Counted from the first letter of the stretch, positions 38,216-48,560 are shown. The stretch: 64,000 bases of DNA from Staphylococcus xylosus NJ (GCF_000338275.1 NZ_ANMR01000043.1:636754-700753); one strand, 5' to 3'. Made by a program: numbers and translations. The notes: generated by a model from the sequence alone, not told the origin.

Positions 38216-40846
38216 CTATTTTGCATCATACCATGTAGCACCATAACTAGACTCTACTTTTAATGGAACATCTAGTTCAAGCGCATTATCCATGATTTCT
38301 TCTATAAATTTACTGAATGCTTCTACTTCATTCTTCGGTAATTCAAATATTAATTCATCGTGTACTTGTAATAATAATTTTGCGTGAAAATCTGTATTCT
38401 TAATTTCTTTATCAAAGTTAACCATAGCTAATTTAATTATATCAGCAGCACTACCTTGAATTGGCGTATTCATTGCAGTTCTTTCAGCAAAACCACGTAA
38501 ATTGAAATTTCTACTTGTTATATCCGGAATATATCTACGACGATGTAACAAGGTTTCTACATATCCTTGTGCTTTACAATCTTTGACGATATCCTCCATA
38601 TATTGTTTTACGCCAGGAAAACTATCTAAATAATCATCAATAAATTGTTTAGCTTGTTTCCGAGTAATTCCTAAACTTTGGCTCAAACCATAATCACTGA
38701 TACCATAAACAATTCCAAAGTTAACTGCTTTAGCTTGTCTTCGCATCATGCCGTCTACTTCATCAGGCTCTACCCCAAATACTTTCATCGCCGTTGCCGT
38801 ATGAATATCATCATCATTAATAAATGCTTGTTTCATACTTTCATCTTGGGTGATATGAGCTAACACTCTGAGTTCAATTTGCGAGTAATCTGCAGAAAAA
38901 ATAACATTGTTTTCATCAGTAGATTTAAATGCTTTTCTTATTTTTCTGCCCTCTTCTAAACGGACAGGGATATTTTGTAAATTTGGGTCGATAGACGATA
39001 ATCTACCTGTTTGTGCTAATGTTTGATTGAATCTTGTGTGGATTCTATTATCACCACTTATAACTTTCTGCAAACCTTCAACATAAGTGGATTGTAACTT
39101 TGCAAGTTGTCTGTATTCTAATATATATTCAATGATTGGATGTTGTCCTTGTAATTGTTCGAGCACATCTACTGCAGTAGAATATCCTGTTTTTGTTTTC
39201 TTAATTACTGGTAATTCTAATGTTTCAAACAATACGACACCTAATTGCTTTGGAGAGTTAATATTAAATGATTCTCCTGCAGCTTGATATATATTATCAA
39301 TCAATACATCCAATTTTGTTTGAATTTCTTTTTCCATTTCTTCTAAATCACTAACCGCAGTATAAATTCCCGTTTCTTCCATATCACTTAATATGCGCGC
39401 TAATGGTAGTTCTAAATTATTTAATAGATCCGTTTGATTATATTCGGTTAATTGTTCTTGCATAATTGGTTTAACTTGATTAATCGCTTCTATAACTGTT
39501 GCAACATAACGATTCAAAACATCGTCTTCAGGTAAATGTCTCTTTTTACCCTTACCATATACCTCAATACTTTGTTGAACATAATGTTGACCGTAATTGC
39601 TAACTACAGAGTTTACATCATCAATAGCTCGAGATGGATCTATAATATAACTTGCAAGCATCACATCAAAAATAATATTTTTAATCAATATATCCAACCT
39701 GTGCGCAACAACATACGTCTTTTTAGCATCATAAACATTTTTTTCTGTTGTATCATCCTCTAACCAAGCTATAAGTTCAGGATAATCATGAATGGTTGTT
39801 GCATCAATAACAACATGATGGTCACCATCAAACAATGCAAACTTCAAAATATCATCTTTCAAATAATTGGAGCCGTCCAATTCAAAATGAACAGTTGCAG
39901 AAGTTAAAGATTTAAAGTCAATATTTGTAAAGTCAGATTCTACATTCAGTTCTTTTTCCTCAGTCGTAGAATGTGTCCCGTCTACATCTATTTGTTCAAG
40001 CAATTGTTTAAATTCTAGTTTTTTGAATAAATCAATTTTAGCTGAAGTATCCGGATTTTCTGGCAGCTTTGTATCTTCGAGTGACACTTCAATAGGACTT
40101 GCACAATTAATTGTTGCAAGTTCTTTACTCATCAAGGCATCATCTTTACTATTTTCTAGTTTTTCTTTCAATTTCTTACCTGATACTTCATCCAAATGTT
40201 CATAAACATTTTCCACGGTTGAAAATTGTTTTAGTAGCTTGATTGCAGTTTTTTCACCAATTCCAGCTACACCTGGGATATTATCTGATGCATCCCCCAT
40301 CAAACCTTTCATATCTATGATTTGGTTTGGAACTAAACCATCATATTTTTCCGCAATAAAATCAGGTGTGTAATGATCAACATCTGTCACACCTTTCTTA
40401 GTATAATAAATAGTAACATCATCCGTCGCTAATTGTGTTAAGTCGCGATCTCCTGTAACTATAATAGTTTCAAATTGTGCGTCATCAGCCTCTTTACTTA
40501 ATGTCCCAATAATATCATCTGCTTCATAGTTTTCTAATTCATATCTTTTAATTTGATAAGCGTCCAATAACTGTCTTACATAAGGAAATTGCTCGCTCAA
40601 CTCGGGTGGCGTTTTTTGACGTCCACCTTTATATTCACTATATTTATCATGTCTAAATGTAGTCTTTCCTGCATCGAACGCAACAAGAAAATGTGTGGGC
40701 TGTTCTTCTTTGATTATTTTTTCTAGTAACATTGCAAATCCATACACAGCATTAGTGTGTATACCTGCTTTATTTTGTAATAATGGTAAAGCATAAAAGG
40801 CTCTGAAGCTCAGACTGTTACCATCAATTAGAATTAATTTATTCAC
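38216..40846 (-). CDS. polA: DNA polymerase I, GTG start
   Basis: PolA fills gaps and removes RNA primers. The 5'-3' exonuclease domain (1-290) has LILIDGNSLSFRAF, LVAFDAGKTTFR and DASDNIPGVAGIGEKTA. The middle domain keeps the 3'-5' exonuclease fold but has lost its motifs. The polymerase domain shows DYSQIELRVLAH, RRQAKAVNFGIVYG and LQVHDELIFE. GGAGGTTAAAATA precedes a GTG at 40846 (NKLILIDGN follows), giving 876 aa, the S. aureus length I recall. A longer ATG frame from 40879 has no binding site. First gene of polA-mutM-coaE. Confidence 0.95.
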   Translation of the reverse strand: MNKLILIDGNSLSFRAFYALPLLQNKAGIHTNAVYGFAMLLEKIIKEEQPTHFLVAFDAGKTTFRHDKYSEYKGGRQKTPPELSEQFPYVRQLLDAYQIKRYELENYEADDIIGTLSKEADDAQFETIIVTGDRDLTQLATDDVTIYYTKKGVTDVDHYTPDFIAEKYDGLVPNQIIDMKGLMGDASDNIPGVAGIGEKTAIKLLKQFSTVENVYEHLDEVSGKKLKEKLENSKDDALMSKELATINCASPIEVSLEDTKLPENPDTSAKIDLFKKLEFKQLLEQIDVDGTHSTTEEKELNVESDFTNIDFKSLTSATVHFELDGSNYLKDDILKFALFDGDHHVVIDATTIHDYPELIAWLEDDTTEKNVYDAKKTYVVAHRLDILIKNIIFDVMLASYIIDPSRAIDDVNSVVSNYGQHYVQQSIEVYGKGKKRHLPEDDVLNRYVATVIEAINQVKPIMQEQLTEYNQTDLLNNLELPLARILSDMEETGIYTAVSDLEEMEKEIQTKLDVLIDNIYQAAGESFNINSPKQLGVVLFETLELPVIKKTKTGYSTAVDVLEQLQGQHPIIEYILEYRQLAKLQSTYVEGLQKVISGDNRIHTRFNQTLAQTGRLSSIDPNLQNIPVRLEEGRKIRKAFKSTDENNVIFSADYSQIELRVLAHITQDESMKQAFINDDDIHTATAMKVFGVEPDEVDGMMRRQAKAVNFGIVYGISDYGLSQSLGITRKQAKQFIDDYLDSFPGVKQYMEDIVKDCKAQGYVETLLHRRRYIPDITSRNFNLRGFAERTAMNTPIQGSAADIIKLAMVNFDKEIKNTDFHAKLLLQVHDELIFELPKNEVEAFSKFIEEIMDNALELDVPLKVESSYGATWYDAK

Positions 40847-41002
40847 TATTTTAACCTCCAACACATATTTATTTAACATTTTAGCATAAATTACTAACTT
40901 ACCTATATCGAAACATTATCATAACTTATTTTATAATCATCATTTTAACTGTAAGCATGTAGTTTCTTGCGATTATCATATATAAGGATTTTAATTCTAT
41001 TA

Positions 41003-41060
41003 CTAGCATAACACGTTTGTCCTTTTTAAATATACGTTTAAAATTTCGATGTTATGCTAG
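41003..41060. repeat. 10-bp inverted repeat upstream of polA
   Basis: CTAGCATAAC and its exact complement flank a 38-base AT-rich loop that contains ACGTTT and AAACGT-like pieces. No T tract follows on either strand. Confidence 0.5.
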
Positions 41061-41079
41061 GTATTACTCTTAAAAAGCA

Positions 41080-41124
41080 TAAAAAACCGACGCCGAATTT
41101 AAATTTCAGACGTCGATTTCTAAC
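41080..41124 (-). terminator. Terminator of phoPR
   Basis: On the minus strand ATCGACGTC pairs with GGCGTCGGT through G-U pairs and is followed by TTTTTTATGC. It lies about 130 bases downstream of phoR. Confidence 0.7.
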
Positions 41125-41251
41125 TCACGTACAATACTTAATTAGTTCAGTACACAAATACGATGGCTTTTTATATGTTGTTGGAATTCAATACATATCA
41201 TTAAAATTATCCTATTTATAATTCAATCATCGTAACTATTATTTACAACCG

Positions 41252-42940
41252 CTATTTAAAAAAAGTAACTCTGAATGTCGAACCTTTACCAACTTCACTA
41301 CATACATTAATTCTTCCACCATGCGCTTCCATAATATGTTTAGTAATAGATAAACCAAGCCCAGTACCGCCTGAATCTCTACTTCGTGCTTTATCAACTC
41401 GATAAAAGCGTTCAAAAATATGTTTTTGATCTTCTTTGCTTATGCCAATACCAAAATCTTGTACTTCCATGATACGCTTCTGTTCATCTTTATAAACACG
41501 AATTATTACATCACTATCTACTTTAGAATAACTAATTGCATTTGATAATAAGTTAAGCGCAACTTGAGACACTTTGTCTTGATTTGCATTAATAACAATA
41601 TCAGAATCGATTTCATTAATTATAGTAATATTTTTGTCTTCTGCAATTTTTTGCATGTTTTTAATTGTTGTTTCTGCAATATCTGACAAACTCATATACG
41701 CTGTTTCTATTTCTGTTTGTTGTTCTACATGTGATAAATCCAATAAATCAAATACTAAAGTCTCTATACGATCGGACTCTTTAGAAATAATTTTTAAAAA
41801 CTCATTGAGTGTTTGTTCATCGTTTTTAGCACCATCTAATAATGTTTCAGCAAATCCTTTAATTGACGTAATAGGTGTTTTTAATTCATGAGATACATTA
41901 GCTACAAATTCACGTCTTAAATTCTCAAGTTTTTTTAGATTTGTTATATCATGTAAAACAATGACCATGCCATAAAGGTTTTTCCTAGTTCTTGATAATA
42001 TTGGAACGCAGGCTGTATCAAAATATTTCTCATGCACTTGATTTATAGTTAATTTAATTTGATCATAAATAGGTTTCTCAACTTTAAAAGCTTCAGTAAT
42101 TAACTTTTGTAATTTAACATCTGTAAAGTCAACATAGCTTTTATGTTCAACAGCTTCATCTGGCGTAAACACATGATAAAACGATTTATTTGCTACAACA
42201 ATTTCACCGTATTTATCAATCATTAAAATCGAACTTGGAATATTTTCAACAGTTGTTTTCAACCTATTTGATTGCAGTTTCTGTTTATGATTTAGTCTTT
42301 GCAACCTACGCGCTAGCTCATTAGTAGTTACAAACAGTTCTCTTGTCTCTTTGACATTGCTTTCTGGTACTCTTACATGATAATAGCCTTCAGCCAATAA
42401 GTTTGTGGCGTAGGTCACCTCATTGATTGGTCTGATATATGTTCGATTAATGCTTCTAACAACTAAAAATATGATGATTAATACAAATAAACCAATAATC
42501 GCTATATATTTCCAAACTTCAATCTGTATTTCTAAAATCTCATTATTTATACCACTAATTAAGACATCTTTATCATTTATAGATGTCTTAAATGTAAATC
42601 TATGGTCATCATTTTGCTTATCATAAGTCAATTTAGAAGGAATAGCAGGATTATTTATATCATTATTAATTTGCGTCCCTTGTTTTGTCGAAAACAAGAC
42701 ATCGTTATTTTCTTTAATATACACTGTAAGTTCTTCACTTTTAGCGACATCTCTCATTTCATCTTTTTTATGATCACTATAAAGATTAACAAAATGCTGA
42801 GCTTGATGTTCTAAATTGCCTTCTTGACCAGTTGTAATAGTGTTATGGATTACATGTGTAATAATAGTACCCAATATTAAAAAGCTAATAATAACGATGG
42901 TACATAATAAAAATAAAAGTCTTTGGTGAAACTTAAGCAT
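41252..42940 (-). CDS. phoR: Phosphate sensor histidine kinase PhoR
   Basis: This 562-residue kinase has two membrane segments (about 7-30 and 145-163) around an extracellular sensor region, then HAMP (about 165-215), PAS (about 228-335) and HisKA with the phosphorylated H351 in VSHELKTPITSIKG. The ATP domain shows NLLSNAISYS, DFGIGISKED and GGTGLGLSI. It fits PhoR (PnpS) of Gram-positives, activating PhoP when phosphate is low. The start codon overlaps the last base of the phoP stop, so the two are coupled. Confidence 0.93.
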   Translation of the reverse strand: MLKFHQRLLFLLCTIVIISFLILGTIITHVIHNTITTGQEGNLEHQAQHFVNLYSDHKKDEMRDVAKSEELTVYIKENNDVLFSTKQGTQINNDINNPAIPSKLTYDKQNDDHRFTFKTSINDKDVLISGINNEILEIQIEVWKYIAIIGLFVLIIIFLVVRSINRTYIRPINEVTYATNLLAEGYYHVRVPESNVKETRELFVTTNELARRLQRLNHKQKLQSNRLKTTVENIPSSILMIDKYGEIVVANKSFYHVFTPDEAVEHKSYVDFTDVKLQKLITEAFKVEKPIYDQIKLTINQVHEKYFDTACVPILSRTRKNLYGMVIVLHDITNLKKLENLRREFVANVSHELKTPITSIKGFAETLLDGAKNDEQTLNEFLKIISKESDRIETLVFDLLDLSHVEQQTEIETAYMSLSDIAETTIKNMQKIAEDKNITIINEIDSDIVINANQDKVSQVALNLLSNAISYSKVDSDVIIRVYKDEQKRIMEVQDFGIGISKEDQKHIFERFYRVDKARSRDSGGTGLGLSITKHIMEAHGGRINVCSEVGKGSTFRVTFFK

Positions 42941-43650
42941 TAGACTTTGGGTCTTTCCAATTTATACCCTAATCCACGAACGGTTTTAATGAGTTTCGGT
43001 TGTTTAGGGTTTTCTTCTAATTTATCTCTCAAATGACTAATATGTACGTCCACAATTCTAGAATCGCCTGCGAATTCATAATTCCATACTGAATTCAACA
43101 TATGCTCGCGAGTAATCACTCTGCCCTGTCTTTCAATAAGATATAATAATAATTCAAACTCTTTTGGAGTCAATTCTAGCAATTCATCTTCTCTGTACAC
43201 TTCGAAATATTCTGGTCTAATTCTTATTGAGCCAATTAATATATCGTCTTCATCATTTTCAACTGGTACTGCTTCATTGACTATGGCTGATCTTCTTAAT
43301 ATCGCCTTTACTCTTGCTACCACTTCTCTTGGTGAAAATGGCTTAGTCATGTAATCGTCTGCTCCTAACTCAAGTCCTAAAACACGATCAAATTCATCAT
43401 CTTTGGCAGTTAACATCAAAATAGGTACTAAATTTTTATCAGAACGAATTGTTTTACAAACTTCTATACCATCTTTTTGGGGAAGCATAACATCTAACAC
43501 AATCAATTCAGGATTTGTAGAGTTAACTTTTTCTAATGCATCCTCTCCATCATAAGCCACTTCTACTATGTATCCGGCTTGCTCTAAATTATATTTTAAT
43601 AAGGTTACGATTGATTGTTCATCATCTACTACAAGTACTTTTTGTGACAT
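42940..43650 (-). CDS. phoP: Response regulator PhoP (OmpR family)
   Basis: The receiver domain has VLVVDDEQS, the phosphorylated D53 in IVLDVMLPQKDG and K103 in MTKPFSPRE. The winged-helix DNA-binding domain spans about 130-234 (ELTPKEFELLLYL, VDVHISHLRDKLE, TVRGLGYKLE). Length is 236 aa. It controls phosphate starvation genes and probably itself: a PHO-box-like array stands about 70-100 bases upstream. It overlaps phoR by one base. Confidence 0.94.
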   Translation of the reverse strand: MSQKVLVVDDEQSIVTLLKYNLEQAGYIVEVAYDGEDALEKVNSTNPELIVLDVMLPQKDGIEVCKTIRSDKNLVPILMLTAKDDEFDRVLGLELGADDYMTKPFSPREVVARVKAILRRSAIVNEAVPVENDEDDILIGSIRIRPEYFEVYREDELLELTPKEFELLLYLIERQGRVITREHMLNSVWNYEFAGDSRIVDVHISHLRDKLEENPKQPKLIKTVRGLGYKLERPKV

Positions 43651-43714
43651 AGTATACCTCCATAATTGTGTTTACAAATTAATTATAACTTATATTTTAA
43701 TAAAAATAACATAG

Positions 43715-43753
43715 TTTAAAATTTTTTAACATAAACTTTACAATGCGTTTGTT
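43715..43753 (+). promoter_or_regulatory. Candidate PHO-box array upstream of phoP
   Basis: Four hexamers spaced exactly 11 bases apart read TTTAAA, TTAACA, TTTACA and TTTGTT. Two match the Bacillus PhoP half-site TT(A/C/T)A(C/T)A fully, one at 5 and one at 4 of 6 positions. It suggests autoregulation of phoPR. Confidence 0.5.
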
Positions 43754-44051
43754 ACTAAACTATGCCAATATACACGCGATTTTTGCAACGTTAGCCTATG
43801 CAAAGAATCAAACAAATCCGCTTGAATTATTACACCATACTAATTACCCGTTATTAATAAAATCTTAACATTTAATTAATAATATGAACACTTATTACAT
43901 GATAGTCAAGCGAGCCTCAACTAACATCATGAAAAAATTACACTTTTACAATAAATCAAAGATTTTATTTTTACTCGCTCTAGTTCTTTTATCCCTATAA
44001 ATTTAAATATAAAAGAATTAAAAATTTTCATTTGTTATATATGGGCTAACT
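43754..44051. other. Intergenic region upstream of phoP, remainder
   Basis: AT-rich, no open frame with a binding site on either strand, no recognised RNA motif. Confidence 0.45.
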
Positions 44052-44095
44052 AGAAAAAGAAAAGCCCGAGACACCTAATCATGCCCCAGACTTAT
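44052..44095 (-). terminator. Terminator of citZ-icd
   Basis: On the minus strand AAGTCTGGGGCA pairs completely with TGTCTCGGGCTT when G-U pairs are allowed, then TTCTTTTTC follows. It lies 45 bases after icd. Similar GTCTGGGxCA hairpins are frequent staphylococcal terminators. Confidence 0.75.
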
Positions 44096-44139
44096 CTGTT
44101 GATTTTAATTCAAGGTAAATTACCTTTGATTATATATAA

Positions 44140-45405
44140 TTATAGGTTTTTAATTAATTCGTCTGCGAAGTTAGAAGTAGAAACTTCTGTTGCACCATCC
44201 ATTAAACGTGCAAAGTCATAAGTTACAACTTTAGAAGCAATCGTTTTTTCGATTGAACTTGTAATTTTATCAGCAGCTTCTTGCCATCCAAGATGCTCTA
44301 ACATTAATACAGCACTTAATAATTCAGATGATGGGTTCACTTTATTTAATCCGGCGTATTTAGGTGCAGTACCATGTGTAGCTTCGAAAATGGCATGTCC
44401 AGTTTCATAGTTGATATTGGCACCAGGAGCAATACCAATACCCCCGACTTGTGCAGCTAATGCATCTGATACATAATCACCATTTAAGTTCATAGTAGCT
44501 ACTACATCGTGATCAGCTGGACGTGTTAAAATTTGTTGTAAGAAAATATCAGCAATTGAATCTTTAACGATAATTTTTCCTTCTTGTTCAGCTTTATCTT
44601 GCGCAGCATTTGCAGCGTCTTTACCTTCTTTTTCAACAATTTCATCATATTGTTGCCATGTAAATACTTTATCTCCAAATTCATTATGTGCTAAATCATA
44701 ACCCCATTGTTTGAAAGCACCTTCAGTAAATTTCATAATATTACCTTTATGTACTAAAGTTAATGATTTACGATTATTATCTATAGCATATTGGATAGAA
44801 GCACGAACTAAACGCTCAGTACCTTCTTTAGAAACTGGTTTTACACCAATACCTGATGTTTCAGGGAATCTAATGTTTTTAGCGCCCATTTCGTCTTGTA
44901 AGAAGTCAATTAATTTTTTCGCTTCTGGCGTACCTTCTTTAAATTCAATACCAGCGTAGATATCTTCAGTGTTTTCACGGAAAATTACCATGTCTGTATC
45001 TTCAGGACGTTTTACAGGTGAAGGTACCCCTTGGAACCAACGTACTGGACGTAAACATGTGAATAAATCTAACTCTTGACGTAATGCAACATTTAGTGAA
45101 CGAATACCCCCACCAATTGGAGTAGTTAAAGGGCCTTTAATAGCAATTAAATATTCTTCAATTGTTTCGAGTGTTTCTTTAGGTAACCATTCGCCAGTTT
45201 CGTCATAAGCTTTTTGACCAGCTAACACTTCTTTCCATTCGATTTTTTTTTCGCCGTTATAAGCTTGTTCAACTGCAGCGTCAATTACGCGACTTGCTGC
45301 ATTCCAGATATCAGGACCGATACCGTCACCGATTATAAATGGAATTACTGGATTATTTGGTACTGTTAAACCTTCATTTGTTTTAACTACTTTTTCTCCT
45401 GCCAT
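44140..45405 (-). CDS. icd: Isocitrate dehydrogenase (NADP)
   Basis: Icd (CitC) oxidises isocitrate to 2-oxoglutarate. The substrate loop [18 protein letters not shown] with the regulatory-type serine, the metal site near [15 protein letters not shown], and the coenzyme segment [13 protein letters not shown] are intact. Length is 421 aa. AGGTTTTTT precedes the ATG with the family-like start [13 protein letters not shown]. It follows citZ by 113 bases and probably shares its transcript; a terminator follows. Confidence 0.96.
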   Translation of the reverse strand: MAGEKVVKTNEGLTVPNNPVIPFIIGDGIGPDIWNAASRVIDAAVEQAYNGEKKIEWKEVLAGQKAYDETGEWLPKETLETIEEYLIAIKGPLTTPIGGGIRSLNVALRQELDLFTCLRPVRWFQGVPSPVKRPEDTDMVIFRENTEDIYAGIEFKEGTPEAKKLIDFLQDEMGAKNIRFPETSGIGVKPVSKEGTERLVRASIQYAIDNNRKSLTLVHKGNIMKFTEGAFKQWGYDLAHNEFGDKVFTWQQYDEIVEKEGKDAANAAQDKAEQEGKIIVKDSIADIFLQQILTRPADHDVVATMNLNGDYVSDALAAQVGGIGIAPGANINYETGHAIFEATHGTAPKYAGLNKVNPSSELLSAVLMLEHLGWQEAADKITSSIEKTIASKVVTYDFARLMDGATEVSTSNFADELIKNL

Positions 45406-45518
45406 GTGAAAAAACCTCCGTCATTTTGAGTTCTATTTTAGTTGTACTAACCACTATCATACATGAATTAATAATATTTTCAATTTTTATAAATTGTATT
45501 ATTCATTTAATAATTTAA

Positions 45519-46637
45519 TTATCTTTCTTCGATTGGCTCATATGTTCTATTTGTTTCACCAATGTACTGAGCTCTTGGGCGCATGATTCTGTTATCTCTA
45601 TATTGTTCTAAGATATGTGCAATCCAACCAGAAGTTCTACTCACCGCAAAGATTGGAGTGAACAAGTCATGCTCAATATTCATACTATGATATACAGTAG
45701 CACTAAAGAAATCGACATTTGCAATCAAACCTTTTTCAGCTTTCATTTTATCTGCTATTTTCACTGAAATATCAAATAATTGACTTTGTCCTGTTTCAGA
45801 AGTGATTTTTCTACTCATTTCTTTTAAGTATTTAGCTCTTGGATCGCCATCTTTATATACACGGTGTCCAAAGCCCATAATTTTTTCTTTGTTTTTAATT
45901 TTATTATCAATATATTCATCGACTTCATCAATAGATTTCACTTCAGATAACATGCTCATTACACGTTCATTTGCACCGCCATGAAGTGGTCCTTTTAATG
46001 AACCAACAGCAGCTACAATTCCTGAATACATATCAGATAATGATGATACTGCACATCTAGCTGTAAATGTTGATGCATTTAATTCATGATCTGCATGTAA
46101 TACAAGTGCTTTATTAAATGCTTCAATTTCAATTTCAGAAGGTAGTTCCCCTCTTAACATGTACAAGAAGTTACCCGCATAGTTTAAATCACTACTTGGT
46201 TTAACAATTTCTTTTCCTTCCCTAACACGCGCATAAGCTGTAACTAATGAAGCAATTTTGGCTTGAATACGTATAGCACGCTCCAGTGTTTGACTTTCGT
46301 CTTCATCTTCAGCATGCTCGTCAAAATGAGCAATATATGAAACTGAAGTTCTTAAAGCTGTCATTGGGTGAACATTGCCTGTTGCGTATTCTTTAAAGTG
46401 GTTATACACTCTAGGATTTAAAGTCATATATTCAAAAAGCTTTTGTTTTAAGTCTTTTAATTCATCCTCATTTGGCAATCGATAATGCCATAATAAAAAG
46501 ATGATTTCTTCAAATTCAGCATTCTGTGCTAAGTCATCAATATCATAACCAGCATAAGTTAATTGGCTATCGATAATAGAACTTACTTTTGTTTCAGATG
46601 CAATTACCCCTTCTAAACCTTTCTGTAACTCTGCCAT
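45519..46637 (-). CDS. citZ: Citrate synthase
   Basis: CitZ condenses oxaloacetate and acetyl-CoA. Active-site regions are LKGPLHGGANERVM, GFGHRVYKDGDPRAKYL and the aspartate in VDFFSATVYHSM. Length is 372 aa. AAGGGGAA precedes the ATG. It leads citZ-icd. A cre-like sequence lies 30-43 bases upstream of the start, which would fit glucose repression of the TCA cycle. Confidence 0.96.
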   Translation of the reverse strand: MAELQKGLEGVIASETKVSSIIDSQLTYAGYDIDDLAQNAEFEEIIFLLWHYRLPNEDELKDLKQKLFEYMTLNPRVYNHFKEYATGNVHPMTALRTSVSYIAHFDEHAEDEDESQTLERAIRIQAKIASLVTAYARVREGKEIVKPSSDLNYAGNFLYMLRGELPSEIEIEAFNKALVLHADHELNASTFTARCAVSSLSDMYSGIVAAVGSLKGPLHGGANERVMSMLSEVKSIDEVDEYIDNKIKNKEKIMGFGHRVYKDGDPRAKYLKEMSRKITSETGQSQLFDISVKIADKMKAEKGLIANVDFFSATVYHSMNIEHDLFTPIFAVSRTSGWIAHILEQYRDNRIMRPRAQYIGETNRTYEPIEER

Positions 46638-46665
46638 ATATAAATTCCCCTTTTCTATTTCATTA

Positions 46666-46679
46666 TGAAATGGCTTTCA
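46666..46679. promoter_or_regulatory. cre-like site upstream of citZ
   Basis: On the minus strand TGAAAGCCATTTCA fits the CcpA pattern at 13 of 14 positions, but the mismatch breaks the central CG, so binding is uncertain. Confidence 0.35.
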
Positions 46680-46978
46680 CAACTCATTATATCCAATCTT
46701 TACTCTTTTGTGAATATTTTGAGTATATTTTCTTATCAAACCAATATGAAATACTTATTTATTTATATGCCCTTTAACACACTTCTATCACTTACATTGT
46801 TATAAGTTCATTTTAATATGGAAACTGTCTCACTTCAATTTTTATAGCATTTTAATTGGTTATCATGATTAATAACAAATAATTAATGTATTATTATACT
46901 AAACGCCATAGACTCTATTTAAAAAAATAGTTGTTTTATTTTATATTGCATAGCATAATAATAATTAACTAAATAAAG
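46680..46978. other. Divergent intergenic region citZ / amino-acid permease
   Basis: It must hold both promoters. It is very AT-rich and I cannot assign boxes with confidence; no small gene is seen. Confidence 0.45.
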
Positions 46979-46990
46979 GAGTATAATTTT

Positions 46991-48349
46991 ATGGCTAATC
47001 ATGAATTACAAAGAGAACTAAGTAATCGTCACATCCAGCTAATTGCAATCGGGGGAGCAATTGGTACAGGACTATTTTTAGGAGCAGGTCAAACTATTGC
47101 GTTAACTGGCCCCTCTATTTTACTTACATATATCATAATTGGTTTTATGCTTTTTATGTTTATGCGTGGACTGGGAGAAATATTAGTAACAAATACGAAT
47201 TTCAAATCATTTGCAGATGTCACTAATCACTATATTGGCCCATTTGCAGGTTTTGTAACAGGTTGGACTTATTGGTTCTGTTGGATCATTACAGGTATGG
47301 CAGAAGTAACTGCTGTTGCAAAGTATGTTAGTTTTTGGTTTCCAAACATACCAAATTGGATAAGTGCATTATTTTGTGTACTTGTATTAATGTCACTAAA
47401 TTTATTAAGCGCTAAACTATTTGGTGAGTTAGAGTTTTGGTTTGCACTTATTAAAATATTTACTATTATTGCTTTAATTGTAGTTGGGGCAATAATGATT
47501 ATTATGGCTTATGACACACAATTTGGCCATGCATCATTATCCAACCTATATAACAATGGAATATTTCCTAAAGGTATAAGCGGTTTCGTAATGTCTTTCC
47601 AAATGGCATTATTCTCGTTTGTAGGTATTGAACTTATAGGAGTCACAGCTGGAGAAACGAAAGATCCATCAAAGACCTTACCTAAAGCTGTTAACAGTGT
47701 GCCTATTCGTATCTTAGTATTCTATGTAGGTGCGTTAGCTGTTATCATGTCCATCATTCCATGGAATCAAATTAATCCTGAAGAAAGCCCATTTGTGAGA
47801 CTGTTTGCACTGATTGGTATACCTTTTGCAGCAGGAATCATAAACTTTGTGGTATTAACAGCTGCGGCTTCTTCTTGTAATAGTGGTATATTCTCAAATA
47901 GTCGTATGTTGTTTGGGCTTTCAACACAAAAACAAGCGCCGCCTTACTTTGAGAAGACAAATAAAAATGGCGTACCACATATTGCAATATTTGTGTCGTG
48001 TGCGTTGCTTATGATTGCAGCACTGTTAAACTATATTATTCCAAATGCAACACTTGTTTTCACCTACATTACCACAGTTTCAACTGTATTATTTATTGTT
48101 GTTTGGGGCTTAATCACTGTAGCTTATATTAATTATCACCGTAGAAATCCTGAACTACATAAAAAAGCAACGTTTAAATTGCCTGGTGGAAAATATATGG
48201 GGTATGCTATTTTAACTTTCTTCTTATTAGTTTTTTGTTTATTATTTGTAAACACTGATACAAGAATAGCAGTATTTTTAACACCTATATGGTTTATCTT
48301 ATTAACTCTAATGTATCTAAGATATAAACAGGTGTCTCGTAAGCAATAG
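46991..48349 (+). CDS. Amino acid permease (D-serine/D-alanine/glycine type)
   Basis: This 452-residue APC transporter has 12 predicted membrane segments. HIQLIAIGGAIGTGLFLGAG, GWTYWFCWIITGMAEVTAV and TAGETKDPSKTLPKAVN are typical of the amino acid transporter family that includes CycA and AapA. Closest in my reading is the D-serine/D-alanine/glycine carrier group; alanine, serine or glycine are likely substrates, but sequence does not settle it. AAGGAG precedes the ATG. It is monocistronic, divergent from citZ, with a strong palindromic terminator. Confidence 0.85.
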   Translation: MANHELQRELSNRHIQLIAIGGAIGTGLFLGAGQTIALTGPSILLTYIIIGFMLFMFMRGLGEILVTNTNFKSFADVTNHYIGPFAGFVTGWTYWFCWIITGMAEVTAVAKYVSFWFPNIPNWISALFCVLVLMSLNLLSAKLFGELEFWFALIKIFTIIALIVVGAIMIIMAYDTQFGHASLSNLYNNGIFPKGISGFVMSFQMALFSFVGIELIGVTAGETKDPSKTLPKAVNSVPIRILVFYVGALAVIMSIIPWNQINPEESPFVRLFALIGIPFAAGIINFVVLTAAASSCNSGIFSNSRMLFGLSTQKQAPPYFEKTNKNGVPHIAIFVSCALLMIAALLNYIIPNATLVFTYITTVSTVLFIVVWGLITVAYINYHRRNPELHKKATFKLPGGKYMGYAILTFFLLVFCLLFVNTDTRIAVFLTPIWFILLTLMYLRYKQVSRKQ

Positions 48350-48374
48350 TAATCAATAAACAGTAATAACAGAT

Positions 48375-48408
48375 AAAAACTGGGACATCAATTGATGTCC
48401 CAGTTTTT
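48375..48408 (+). terminator. Palindromic terminator of the permease
   Basis: AAAAACTGGGACATCAA is followed at once by its full complement, a 34-base perfect palindrome ending in TTTTTATTCTT. It can work on either strand. Confidence 0.85.
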
Positions 48409-48446
48409 ATTCTTAATAGAATTTATGGTTTAATATAAATCTCTAC

Positions 48447-48485
48447 AAAAAAGACGAAATCATTTTTAAATGACTTCGTCTTTTT
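48447..48485 (-). terminator. Terminator of pfkA-pyk
   Basis: The stem AAAAAGACGAA with its complement, extended by TCATTT/AAATGA, ends in TTTTTTGTAG on the minus strand, about 75 bases after pyk. Confidence 0.8.
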
Positions 48486-48560
48486 ACTTTATACTTAGAC
48501 AAATGTGTCCATAATTATTATAAGGTTTAAACTAAACTGCTAATTGAAAACTTGTTTAGA

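Larger units (their letters stand above)
40847..41251. other. Intergenic region between phoR and polA
   Basis: It holds the phoR terminator, the inverted repeat at 41003-41060 and presumably the polA promoter. No gene is seen. Confidence 0.5.

Noticed and set aside
46680..46990. CcpC/CcpE operator upstream of citZ
   Set aside because: ATAA-N7-TTAT-like matches occur but are uninformative in this AT-rich sequence.
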